DNA from: Phytopythium helicoides | Lineage: Eukaryota; Oomycota; Peronosporomycetes; Pythiales; Pythiaceae | Assembly: GCA_024867545.1 (NCBI GenBank) | Contig: JANFNE010000035.1 | Location: 396,001-460,000 of the forward strand | Reading direction: 5' to 3' | Length of the DNA stretch: 64,000 nucleotides | Part shown: positions 19,845 to 29,641 of the stretch, in pieces | Position numbering within the stretch: position 1 is the first letter of the stretch | Layout: each line of letters opens with the position of its first letter | Program-made: the position numbers and the translations under genes | The notes under the pieces: generated by a model | The model's input: only the letters and a program-made list of their open reading frames with translations | The model's database searches: none | Told to the model about the DNA's origin: nothing

Positions 19845-20720
19845 ACAAGCGAATGACGCCAATCAACACAAAGCTCCTCGACAGCGGTGCCACATCATCA
19901 ATCAACAGCAGCTTTAACGCCATTGACGTCGGTATCGACGTCGGCGACTTGCGGGTCGGTGGCATACCCGCCAGACTCGGCTGCGACACCAACGGCATAA
20001 CCACAGGAGCCGCGATCGTCATCCACTCAGACGACGCAGCGCTCACCTACTGCTCCGACGCCACCTCCTCCACCACAGCCTCACACCAAACCAGAATCAA
20101 CCTCCACTTGTCCGACGCCGACCAAAACAACCACGAACTCTCCTCCATCATCCACGACCACAACGCGCTTGGCAGCAGCCTGGTACTCCTCCGAGACCAT
20201 CGACCCTACACGCATTGCAATCGCTCGCCCAACTCCTTCTCGCTCTCCCGCTTCACGACCGCCATACAGTCCTAGTCGTCCCTCCTCAACCACTCACAGA
20301 CATCGATACATCCTCTACGTGTAGAACTGCGACCGACCCTTGCTCCACTCGCACTTGGAGCCGCCCTCCAAGTGGCGGACCTGGCGCCACTACAACCTCC
20401 CCAACCTCTCGTCCCTCAACCAGCGACGCACACTCTCCGACTCTCGAGCCTCCGCGCATCCTTCTCCACCATCTCCAACGCCGCACCAGCCTCCGACCAC
20501 CGGACCACAACCGCCCGCCTTGGCTCTCGTGGCTTCTCGCGCCGCGCCACCTGCTGCAAACCAAACGCAGCAGCACACGGCCACACCCACGCGCGCCGGA
20601 CGCTCACGCTCGCCTCCGCTCTTCTCGCTCTCGCGGCTCGCCTCGCACTCCCACGCTCCTCCTCCCGCCGCCGCAACTGCTCGCAGCCTCACACACTCAC
20701 ACAGCGCCACGCCACGTCCG
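19845..20720 (-). pseudogene. Decayed HSF-type gene, copy 3
   Basis: The best-preserved HSF relic. The minus strand at 19830-19990 still reads SLAGMPPTRKSPT and MALKLL, and ends SFVLIGVIRLWFLA, aligning with SLASISPIRKAST, MAFKLP and SGFASIGVIRPRLLA of the intact HSF. The DNA-binding part (20270-20680) has decayed exactly as in copies 1 and 2. It ends before kinase copy D. Confidence 0.8.
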
Positions 20721-21065
20721 ACGCCACCGCATCCGCCAGCGCCGCGCACTCCACACACACGCGCGGGCCTCTCGCTCCCTCCGCAGCTCCAGCCTCTCGC
20801 GCCAACGACCGCCCTCGCGCTCCATCGCCACCGCCTCCCTCCGCTCCCAAGACCAGCCGACAAACGACGCCACCATCTCCCACACGCCTCCCTCGGTCTC
20901 CATGCGGCTGCGCTTTCTCGCCTTTTGGCTGGCGACTTGGACGTTGGAGGTTGGACATTCGGCTCGTGGGTTGGAGACGTGGGGAAGGGTGCGGTGTGTG
21001 GGTTGGTTGAGTGGGTGGCATGTGGTCGGAGGATCTTTTGTGGACAGGTGAGAGAGAGGTCATTG

Positions 21066-21074
21066 TCCTCACTT
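21066..21074 (+). promoter_or_regulatory. Possible initiator (TCCTCACTT) of kinase copy D
   Basis: Conserved with copies B and C; 37 bp lie between it and the ATG at 21111. Followed by the same purine-rich AAGGAAGGAGG leader. Confidence 0.4.
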
Positions 21075-21110
21075 GTGAAGTTTGGAAGAAGGAAGGAGGT
21101 GAGGAGGAAG

Positions 21111-24100
21111 ATGACGGAGAGGCTTCTTAAAGCCGCTGAAGAAGGTGATCTCGATGTGGTGAAGGCGCTGATCGACGGCGGAGTGGATGTGAATGTCACG
21201 GACGGATACGGAGTGACAGTGCTGATGCTGGCCGCTCGCTATGCACGCTTTGAAGTGGTTCGGTATCTCGTGAAAGAAGGCGGCGCGGACGTAAATGCCA
21301 CGGACGAAGATGGATGGACAGCGCTGATGTGGGCTGCTTTCTTTGGTGAGCTTGAAGTGGTTCGGTATCTCGTGGAAGAAGGCGGCGCGGACGTGAATGC
21401 CACGAAAAATGACAGAATGACAGCGCTGATGTATGCCGCTAACAACGGGCACCTTCACTTGTTCGGATTCACAAGGCTGATGTATGCCGCTGGCGATGGT
21501 GACCTTGAGGTGGTTCGGAATCTCGTGGAAGAAGGACACGCGGACGTGAATGCCACGAACTTATTGCGAATGACAGCGCTGATTTGGGCTGCTTACAATG
21601 GTCGCCTTGAAGTGGTTCGGTATCTCGTGGAAGAGGGATGCGCGGACGTGAATGCCACGGAGAAAGACCGATGGACAGCGCTGATGTGGGCTGCTTTCTA
21701 TGGTGACCTTGAAGTGGTTCGGTTTCTCGTGGACAAAGGCAGCGCGGCCGTGAATGCCACCGGCAAATACGGATGGACAGCACTGAAGCTTGCTGTTAAC
21801 AATGGTCACCTTGAAGTGGTTCGTTATCTCGTGAAAGACGGCGGCGCGGACGTGAATGCCCCGAAGAAAGACAGAATGACGGTGCTGATGCTTGCCGCAG
21901 ACGATGGTAACCTTGAAGTGGTTCGGTATCTCGTGGAAGAAGGCGGTGCGGACGTGAATGCCACGGACAAAGGCGGAAAATCTGCAATCCGATTTGCTGC
22001 CAATCGTGGTTACCAAGATATCGTCCGCTTTCTCACTCCTTTCCTGATACGCTCACAAACAACCGTACCAGAACCGTCTTCATCCGATTCGCTACTCTCC
22101 ACATGGATCATACTTCCCTCCGAAATCGAACTCACACAACGAGTTGGCACCAATAATCTCGGAGGAGAATATATCGCCAAATGGCTCGATGCACACGTCA
22201 TCGTCAAACTATTTATTCCAGATGCAGCTCACTCATCCTTCCAACAAGAAGTAAAGCTGTGGAAACAATTAAGACACCCGAACGTGATCAAGATGTACGG
22301 CGCATGTGAAGCTGGTCCAGGTTTGCAGTTCTTCGTGTGTGAGTATGCTGATGGCGGGTCGCTGATTGAGTATGTCAAGTCAAATCCGCGGTGGAAATGG
22401 AACCGGACAGTGTGGAAATATCTGTATGAGGCTGCACTGGGTCTGGAGTATCTTCACGAGCGAGGGCTTGTGCATGGTGATCTTCGTTGCAGCAATATTT
22501 TGATCGGCAGTGATGGTTTGTCGAGGCTGTCGAATTTCGGTTTGAGTGGTGCAAAGAGTGGAGCATCTTCAAGTGTTGGTTCGATGCTGTGGCAGGCTCC
22601 TGAGATTTTGGGGGGTGAAGAGTCATCTTCATTTGCATCGGATGTGTATTCATTTGGAATGTGTATATTGGAGGCAGTGACTGGGAAGATACCTTGGGGC
22701 GTTAGGAATGACGCGAAATGGTGCAAGACTAATTGGACACCAGAAAGTACTAACTCAAGGTTTGTTCCAGAATGTCCCGATCGTTGCGCACGTGACTTGG
22801 TGTGGCAAATGTGCTGTCGCGATCCTACCAAGCGCATTAAGATACAGTCCGTCGTACACAAGCTCGAGCGTTTGGCACTCAAAGAGAGTCTGCGTCATTC
22901 ACAATCAGAACCAGAACATGAACCTGTACACACACTTGGCACATACAAGCTCGGTGAGATCAAGGAACTATGGCGAAAAGTCGAAACACACATGAAGAAC
23001 AACACCAACAATCCTCAATATCACCGTCTATTTAACGAGCTCAAATCGCTCTACAACCATCTACACCAATCAACACATCACATCACACTATTCACAAGAT
23101 TCCACACACTACTCACAGAATTCCATACCGTCATCACCATGAATGAAAAACAAACATTAGCCATGCGACTATCGTCCACGCGTGCCACCACCAACAGCAT
23201 CTGCGCCTTCCATCGACGCATACAGTCACTGTGGGTAGCACTGGGTCAACCAGTTCACACCAACGTCACACAGATGGCACAGACAGACGATGGACAACGG
23301 CGTGATATGTTTGTGTCTGGTGTGTCGGATGTGTATCTGTTGTTGCGCGAGTTGGAATCGGATGATGAGAAGACTGCCTTCCTCGAAATGTTGAAACGGG
23401 AGATGACACATCAATACACTAGTTCTCAACTGGAGGTGATGGAGAATGCAGTGAAGGCTCTCGAGAGCCAGATTGGTGAGGTGGAGGATAGTTTGATACC
23501 GGAGTGGTTCATTCCTTGGTACGAGTTGATCAAGAGTGAGGACATATGTCTTGGTGAAGGTGGTTTCGGTAGTGTGATCCGAGCGAAGTGGTTGGACTCG
23601 GAGGTGGTGGTGAAGCAAGTGGATATGAGTGGTTCTAAGGGATCATCACTTTGGTCGAACGTGAGCTCGACGGAAACTATATCCATAGAAGATATCAAGA
23701 CCCGATTACAAGCAGCTGAGTCTAAAGAAGCCAGTCCTCAAGAGCTTGAGAAGAGAGCACACAAACGAGAAGAAGCTATGAAAATGTTCCGACGTGAAGT
23801 AGACATTTGGTTCGGATTCAGTCACCCTCACGTCATACAACTATTCGGCGCCTGTCACGTAGGCACACCATTCTTCGTATGCGAGTACGCCACCAACGGG
23901 ACATTAGTCGAGTATTTACGGAAACATCCTGGTGAGTTGTGGCAGAAGCTGTATGAGGCTGCATTGGGAGTCCAGTACCTTCATGCTCGTGGAGTGGTTC
24001 ATGGTGATCTGAAAGGAAACAATATCGTGGTTGGTAGTGACATGAAGACGAAGGTGACGGACTTTGGTCTGAGTTCAATGGTGAGTGGTGGTGGAGAAAC

Positions 24101-24767
24101 GCATATCACAGCTGCATCTCATTGGGTGGCTCCGGAGTGTTTTGTTATTGATCCTGAGTTGACGTTCGCGTCGGATGTGTACTCTCTGGGTATGTGTATT
24201 GTGGAGTCGATGCGAGTGGTGAGAGGTGAAGAGTGGAGTTTCCCATGGCAAAACGTCGAGAACGTAGTTGTGAGAGTCCATGCAAAACGTGGTGAGATGC
24301 CACCAAGACCCTCTCACTGCACAGATGTTCAGTGGGAACTTGTGGACCGTATGTGCGCTTATCAACCGGAGAAACGGATGAAGATTTCAACTGTGGTGGA
24401 TGAATTGTCGAGACTGGCGAGTGAGAGAGATGATGTGGCATTCGAATCACCTAGCTTGGAGTTTGTCTCCGATGTTGTCTCTACGATGAAAAGTGTGTTG
24501 AGTGATCTGCATGAGAGTGGAAGCGAAGTGTCGATGTACATGGACTTGTGGGATGAACTAGAGAAGATATACAATAACAATGTCAATGGCGTCCAGAGCA
24601 GCAGCAGGGAGGTGTTCTGTTGTTTGGTGAAAGACGCCGAGACAGCAACTTTGAAACTGAAGGAGAAGAAGACGGACTTGATGTCTTCATTGGAGACGAC
24701 GATGGCTGTGTACGCATTGCGTCGTCGTGTGGTCAAGTTTGTGGAGGCATATCCAGCACAAGTGTAG
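21111..24767 (+). CDS. Ankyrin-pseudokinase-kinase protein, copy D (1218 aa)
   Basis: The start is the first in-frame ATG (MTERLLKAAE), matching copy B. The frame stays open upstream to 20340 through the HSF relic, but no ATG occurs there. About 10 ankyrin repeats come first, one of them cut short: around 21450-21480 a repeat loses its second half (NGHLHLFGFT) and the next begins at once. The pseudokinase has NFG (Asn 475). The second kinase has GEGGFGSV, VVVK, HGDLKGNN, DFG (Asp 984) and APE. Helical modules follow each kinase. The paralogues share very similar kinase regions, while the ankyrin part diverges. Probably a cytosolic signalling protein; ligand and substrate are unknown. Confidence 0.92.
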   Translation: MTERLLKAAEEGDLDVVKALIDGGVDVNVTDGYGVTVLMLAARYARFEVVRYLVKEGGADVNATDEDGWTALMWAAFFGELEVVRYLVEEGGADVNATKNDRMTALMYAANNGHLHLFGFTRLMYAAGDGDLEVVRNLVEEGHADVNATNLLRMTALIWAAYNGRLEVVRYLVEEGCADVNATEKDRWTALMWAAFYGDLEVVRFLVDKGSAAVNATGKYGWTALKLAVNNGHLEVVRYLVKDGGADVNAPKKDRMTVLMLAADDGNLEVVRYLVEEGGADVNATDKGGKSAIRFAANRGYQDIVRFLTPFLIRSQTTVPEPSSSDSLLSTWIILPSEIELTQRVGTNNLGGEYIAKWLDAHVIVKLFIPDAAHSSFQQEVKLWKQLRHPNVIKMYGACEAGPGLQFFVCEYADGGSLIEYVKSNPRWKWNRTVWKYLYEAALGLEYLHERGLVHGDLRCSNILIGSDGLSRLSNFGLSGAKSGASSSVGSMLWQAPEILGGEESSSFASDVYSFGMCILEAVTGKIPWGVRNDAKWCKTNWTPESTNSRFVPECPDRCARDLVWQMCCRDPTKRIKIQSVVHKLERLALKESLRHSQSEPEHEPVHTLGTYKLGEIKELWRKVETHMKNNTNNPQYHRLFNELKSLYNHLHQSTHHITLFTRFHTLLTEFHTVITMNEKQTLAMRLSSTRATTNSICAFHRRIQSLWVALGQPVHTNVTQMAQTDDGQRRDMFVSGVSDVYLLLRELESDDEKTAFLEMLKREMTHQYTSSQLEVMENAVKALESQIGEVEDSLIPEWFIPWYELIKSEDICLGEGGFGSVIRAKWLDSEVVVKQVDMSGSKGSSLWSNVSSTETISIEDIKTRLQAAESKEASPQELEKRAHKREEAMKMFRREVDIWFGFSHPHVIQLFGACHVGTPFFVCEYATNGTLVEYLRKHPGELWQKLYEAALGVQYLHARGVVHGDLKGNNIVVGSDMKTKVTDFGLSSMVSGGGETHITAASHWVAPECFVIDPELTFASDVYSLGMCIVESMRVVRGEEWSFPWQNVENVVVRVHAKRGEMPPRPSHCTDVQWELVDRMCAYQPEKRMKISTVVDELSRLASERDDVAFESPSLEFVSDVVSTMKSVLSDLHESGSEVSMYMDLWDELEKIYNNNVNGVQSSSREVFCCLVKDAETATLKLKEKKTDLMSSLETTMAVYALRRRVVKFVEAYPAQV

Positions 24768-25040
24768 ATGCCACTCTACTTACTTTGCTGAATCCACCGA
24801 CTCTACCGACTCGATTGACCGCAACAAGTGCATGGCCATGAAGCTGTTGCTGCTGGGAGTGGACTAGGTGACGGCTACCATCTCCGGGAACAGACTTTTT
24901 TCAGTTTTGGTGACCCTGGATCCTATAGCGACGAGTGTTTCGAGGTAGTATGCTTTTCAGCTCATGTGGTGTGCTTCTACTTTACCTTCACGGTCCAGGA
25001 GACGGAGGCATTCAAAATGTATTCTTCCGCTGACACGTAA
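24768..25040 (+). pseudogene. PHO84-type transporter relic after kinase copy D
   Basis: Starts like the relics after A and B (DSTDSIDRNK-like stretch near 24800) and ends with VQETEAFKMYSSAD, aligning with AEETEAFKNVQERG of the intact transporters. Stops and frame changes interrupt it (for example the TAG at 24865-24867). Confidence 0.72.
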
Positions 25041-25194
25041 AAGTATTGGAATAAACCGAACTATGGGTCTGAAGGCCGCCGTTGCGGTATTGGACCGCTC
25101 GGATCCAATCTGCTGACACCTCGACTCCAAAGAGGAAGGATGATGACTACACTACTATCGTGTGTGGCTTCAGAATGCTTTTTTTGCAGGATAT

Positions 25195-25591
25195 CTACGG
25201 AGGCGGTAAGGTGGTCAAATTCATGGACAGTCCGAAGAATACGTTGTGCCGGTGGTCAGAGCTGGAAGTGAGGTGGCCAGCACAAGCGAATCTACCGGCT
25301 CAGTGCACCGCAACAATCACGTCTGCCATGGCATTCTCGCTACTGGAAGTGGGTCACGTGACGGCTGTTATCGCTGATATCCTTCTGATGCAGACTTTTC
25401 CCACTGCTAGTAGCCCAGAAACCAACAGTGACGAGCGTCTCGTGGTCATTTGGCTTATGCTCTTCGGTTTCGGTGTGGCTTTAGCTCTGATTGTGTGGTA
25501 CTACCGCTTCACGACCGAGGAGATGGAGGCGTTCATGAACGTGCAGGGGCGTGGTCAGACTCTGGGACGTACAGAAGAAGGTGTGGAGTAA
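25195..25591 (+). pseudogene. Fused scrap: 3' end of a fifth kinase gene plus transporter relic
   Basis: Around 25205-25290 the reading VVKFMD...PAQ matches the VVKFMEAYPAQ end of the kinase genes, with an insertion inside it. It runs into a better-preserved transporter segment (25300-25591): MAFSLLEVGHVTAVIAD, NSDERLVVIWLMLFGFGV and WYYRFTTEEMEAFMNVQGRG, closely matching the intact transporters. It looks like the remnant of a fifth array unit whose kinase was deleted apart from its last codons. Confidence 0.6.
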
Positions 25592-25841
25592 AATGATTGT
25601 TCGGATCCAACTGCTCAAAGAGTGTGATGGCAAACAGAATACTTTGAGGTGGTGGTCAACGCAGGGAAGTGTGGCGGTCAGCTTATTAGCCACTTGCCTT
25701 CTGTCAAACTGCGTGTTGTGAGTCCAGAGACGTCAATTCAACAAAACCAACGCAAGAGTGAGATGATGGAGCTCCAAATGCATCGGTATGTATTTCCGAG
25801 TGTACACGATAAATAATAAATGACGGAGTCGACACACTAGC

Positions 25842-26591
25842 CTAAGCGAGCAGCCGCGGACGAATGACGCCAATTGACGCAAACCCGCTCGACAGCGATG
25901 GCAGCTCATGGATCGACGGCAGCTTGAACGCCATCGACGCCGGCGTTGACGCCTTGCGGATCGGCGAGATACTCGCCAGGCTCGGGAGCGACGCCACTGG
26001 AGCGTGCATAGGAGTCGAAACCGGCATCCACACGGGCGACGCCACGCTCAGCTGCTGCGCCGGCGCCACCTCCTCGACCACTGCATCAGGACGAGGCAGG
26101 ATAGGCTTGCACTTGTCGGACGCCATCCAGTAGCTCTGCTGCACGGCCGCAAGGCGCTTGGCCTCCGGCTGTTCGTCCGAGGCCGTCGATGCCTTGCGCT
26201 TGCGCGACTTCTTGCTCTGTCGCTTGACGAGCGCCATGGCGTCGTAGTCGTCCCTCGTAAAGTGCTCGCGGCTGTAGGTGGGGAACTGCGAGCGCGCCTT
26301 GCTCCACTTGCGGAAGCCAAAGTAGTTGAGCTGTCGCTGGAAGCTGGCAAAGTTCTTGTTCTTAAAGTACCGCGGCAGGATCTGGTGCGTGAGCGCCTCC
26401 TTGTCCAAAATCTCGAACGCCGCGCCGTCCTCCGCCCAGCGGATCACGCGCGGGTTCTCGCGCCGCAGCATTTGGTGCAAGTGCAGCAGAAAGGGCGCCA
26501 CCCACCCGCGTCTGGCGCTCGCCTCGCTGCTCTCGGACGCCGTGGGGGACGCCGGCGCTTCCTGTTGGCTCAAAATGTCGCGCACGTTCAT
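25842..26591 (-). CDS. HSF-type DNA-binding transcription factor (249 aa)
   Basis: An intact winged-helix heat-shock-factor domain spans about residues 28-125, with the signature FASFQRQLNYFGFRKW (81-96), which carries the recognition helix. A basic KSRKRK stretch (about 128-133) could be a nuclear signal. The C-terminal half is Ser/Pro/Ala-rich, and I see no clear heptad (HR-A/B) trimerisation region, as in many short oomycete HSF-like proteins. Start chosen at the ATG complementary to 26589-26591 (MNVRDILSQQ); the open frame extends further upstream but only from a TTG. The gene is the intact counterpart of the three relics in the kinase array. It diverges from the membrane-ankyrin gene at 27110. 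Target genes are unknown. Confidence 0.9.
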   Translation of the reverse strand: MNVRDILSQQEAPASPTASESSEASARRGWVAPFLLHLHQMLRRENPRVIRWAEDGAAFEILDKEALTHQILPRYFKNKNFASFQRQLNYFGFRKWSKARSQFPTYSREHFTRDDYDAMALVKRQSKKSRKRKASTASDEQPEAKRLAAVQQSYWMASDKCKPILPRPDAVVEEVAPAQQLSVASPVWMPVSTPMHAPVASLPSLASISPIRKASTPASMAFKLPSIHELPSLSSGFASIGVIRPRLLA

Positions 26592-27109
26592 CGTCGAGTG
26601 GCTGGAAGCTCGCAAATGGTAAAATGAGCGATCGCCACCAACTACTTGCGCTCGACCTGGCGTTTTCTCGACTGAAAGGGGGAGATTCAAAGGCGCAGGA
26701 AAAAGAAAAACTATGAAGATTCACTATGCTCGCAAATCCCCATACTAGTTGCCTGTGTCTTTGCTGCAGATTCAGTTGATCGTAATACCTTATGAAATGT
26801 ATGCTATCGACAAAGATCGAATCTTGAAGAGGAAAAGGGGTGCGAACAAACGACCAATCAGAGACCGCGGAATCGAGATGCGGAGTGTCGCGAGCCCATC
26901 CCCCTCGCTGGCAAAAAAGAATCTCCTGTCATATGGCATGAAAAAACTGCACTAGCGCATGCCAGACACCGACATGTCGCGCTTTGTATACCCATCGAAT
27001 CTCCCCGCGCTGCCACCCATTCGTGGCCGTATACTTCTTTCGCACCCGTGAAGCGGCGCAAGTTGAAGCCGAGATTCGTTTTGTAGCCATTGCTATTGAT
27101 ACATTGGAG
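26592..27109. promoter_or_regulatory. Divergent promoter region between HSF and membrane-ankyrin genes
   Basis: 518 bp with no coding signal. It contains a CCAAT box (CCAATCAG at 26854-26861) and GAATCT/AGATTC hexamers near 26825, 26919, 26996 and 27072. The individual promoters cannot be separated by eye. Confidence 0.4.
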
Positions 27110-29155
27110 ATGCGAGGCCCGTTTCTCCTGGGTGCGCAATGCTGATGCGTGTTTTCGTGCAGCTGAGCGACTGAGCGAGTGCTGGGGGTGGGGCAGGCAA
27201 CGTGGCGAGCGCGCTGGCCGTGGGGCTGCTGCTGTCGGCCTGCGCCGAGCCGCGGTGGGCCCACGACGCCGTCAACACGGTCGACATTGGCCTCTGGCTG
27301 CTCACGGTGCATTCGACTCGGCTCTGGAGGCGAGATGGTTCCTAGAGGGACGCGCTGATGGGGCTCTGCTGCTCACGGCGATAAACAGGGAACCGGCGTG
27401 CAGTACAAGCTCATCAATGCCGGGCTGTCGGTGGACAGCGCAGCCGCATCGGCTGGAGACCAGCCCTTCACGCTCTATCAGCGCTACTGGTGCGAAAGGG
27501 TGGATTGGGCCTGCTCATGTGACGTGGAGGCTGATGACTGTAATGAGCAGTGCGCTCTCGAACATTGCTGAGACCGACCCGTGGTGCCAAGGAAAAGCGC
27601 ACGCGACGCGAGCGCTCGTTGTCATCTCGCTGATGAGTGCGATGACGAGTTTCATATTCAGCGTCATGGCCGCGCTGGGCATTCGGACACCCACGTGGAA
27701 CGGAGAGGGGAAAGTGACGACCATGGTTAAGCCTGCCCTCTACTCTCTGCTCTCCTTCATAACGCTGCTCCCAGCCGTGATCGAGTGGCAGCAAATGGTC
27801 AACCTATACGATACCACGTGTCGCGAGTCCATGAATGTCACCAAATTTGCCTGCATCACGTCTGGGCCGGCGCACAAGACTGCCATGGCAGCAGTACCGT
27901 TTACGTTGGTGTCATTCGTGCTCTGGCGGCTCACAAACTCGTACCAAGTACGTGACACAAGGACCTCTTTTCAGTTGCAAGATCCCTCAGTATTTTATCA
28001 AATAACGCACAACTGTAGGAAGCGAAAAGAGATAATCGCATCACCGACGCGTTCACCCTGGCCGCTAAAACAGGTTAGTGTCGCGCGAATTGTTGTGTTC
28101 ATCGCATGCGAACAACGGCATACAGAATTGGCATGGACGTAGATAACGTCGACGAGATCTTGGCTGCGATCGCAAACAAAGTGAATATGAATGCCCTCGG
28201 TTCCGATGGCCGCAACGCACTGCACTGGGCATGCACGCTCAACCGGACGAGTATTTGTCATGTGCTTCTGAAAAAGGGTGCGAGCATCAGCATGAAAGAT
28301 GTGGGGTTGCTTCGTGACGCCTTTAAGACTTGCTAGTCCTTAACGACGAATGGTTGTGATTGACAGCGAGATGGATGGACGCCATTGCATTGGGCGAGTC
28401 GAGTGGGAGGACTCGATATTGTTCGACTCCTTGCAAAATATGGCGCTGACATCAACGTAAAAGATCGGTGGGGCACAACTCCATTGATGCTAACTGTTGT
28501 CGGCGAGAGTCGAGCAGCAGCAGAAACACTCATTGAACTCGGTGCCGACATCGACGCTCGCAATGTACGCGCACACTTCGCCAAGATGGTGTGAATATTT
28601 GGCTGACTTGGAAACCCCCGTAGGTTTTTGGACAAACAGCATTGATGATCTGCATGGAAGCAGGTTCTCGGCTGCATCAACTCGGAATGACGTTCATCAA
28701 TGCGGGGGCGAGCTTATCTCTTCAAGATGTGTGTACAATCAATTGAAGTCTGCACTCCTGCATTGTTGTTGACTACGCTTTGCGTGCTGTCATAAAGGCC
28801 CAAGGCATGACTGTCATCCACTACGCGGCAACATACGGGAATGCCAATCTGTTGCTGAGCATCCTTCAGCAAAGCGACGGTGCTCTGGTAGACAAGCGCA
28901 ACGCCGTAAGTGATTCACTTTGTCGAGTCTTTGGTATTCTAGTAATCCATTAACTGCGAGGGTTTTTGTCTACAGTTTGGCGAGACAGCGACTGAAGTTG
29001 CTGGGGTTCATGGTCAAATCAAGATCGCCGAGTTCATAAAGAGCTGGAAAGAAGGCAACCCAGTGCTTCCAGAAGACGATGATGCCACTGATGATGACTC
29101 AGAGGGTTCAAATGGAGCCTCCAACACCAGCAATGAGGATAGTGACGATGAGTGA
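27110..29155 (+). CDS. Four-transmembrane protein with cytosolic ankyrin repeats (477 aa, ten exons)
   Basis: Proposed exons: 27110-27131, 27197-27306, 27389-27489, 27551-27947, 28019-28073, 28143-28300, 28367-28564, 28624-28728, 28798-28905, 28976-29155. All introns are GT-AG and 59-82 nt, and the frame closes exactly. Four hydrophobic segments lie at about residues 6-24, 97-118, 138-160 and 187-207. The first loop contains GLW and a Cys pair, giving a claudin/PMP22-like layout, but homology to those is not claimed. Ankyrin repeats (ALHWAC, GWTPLHWA, GQTALM, TVIHYAA) fill about 215-430, followed by an acidic tail (PEDDDATDDD). Predicted topology puts both ends in the cytosol. Least certain points are the 22-nt first exon and the GTGGGG donor at 28301. 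If exons 1-5 belong elsewhere, the ankyrin part alone would lack an ATG. Confidence 0.65.
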
Positions 29156-29641
29156 GTATGGATGTCAAGGTGTCTGGTCTTGCCAATTGCAGGTTCCGTC
29201 GCTATTGAGCCTACAGCTACAGAATCAGCACGGCACCCGAGCATGTCGAGAGTTTCCTGGTAGTAGCTTATGCTTGTCAGTCAGCTTCTGTAGCTCCTTC
29301 GTGACAGGCTTGATATTCTTTGGGGCTGTCTTGCCGGAACACGGCTCAATAATGGCCGGGGTACCCGGCATTGGCGCTGTGGTAGATGGCCACAAAAACC
29401 TCCATTTCTACATTCACCCTTCTCATCACAACGATTGACGTAAACTCCCACTCAGCCGGAAAACGTGGAAAAGGAGACGTGAAACTAAATAAACCTGTCG
29501 TTACGGTACTGCCCAATTGACAAGCTGGCAGCGCAGTTCATCAGCTTCAAGCGGGTTGCGCGATGCCCTCCCCCAGCGATGACAACAGCACTTCATATTG
29601 CTTGTTGAAGATGCCATAGGAAGGATCTCCAGAGCTCCTTC
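29156..29641. other. Intergenic, no gene seen
   Basis: Open frames here are short and unlike known families. The stretch probably includes the left flank of the mobile element carrying the Fanzor relic; no terminal inverted repeat was found by eye. Confidence 0.5.
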
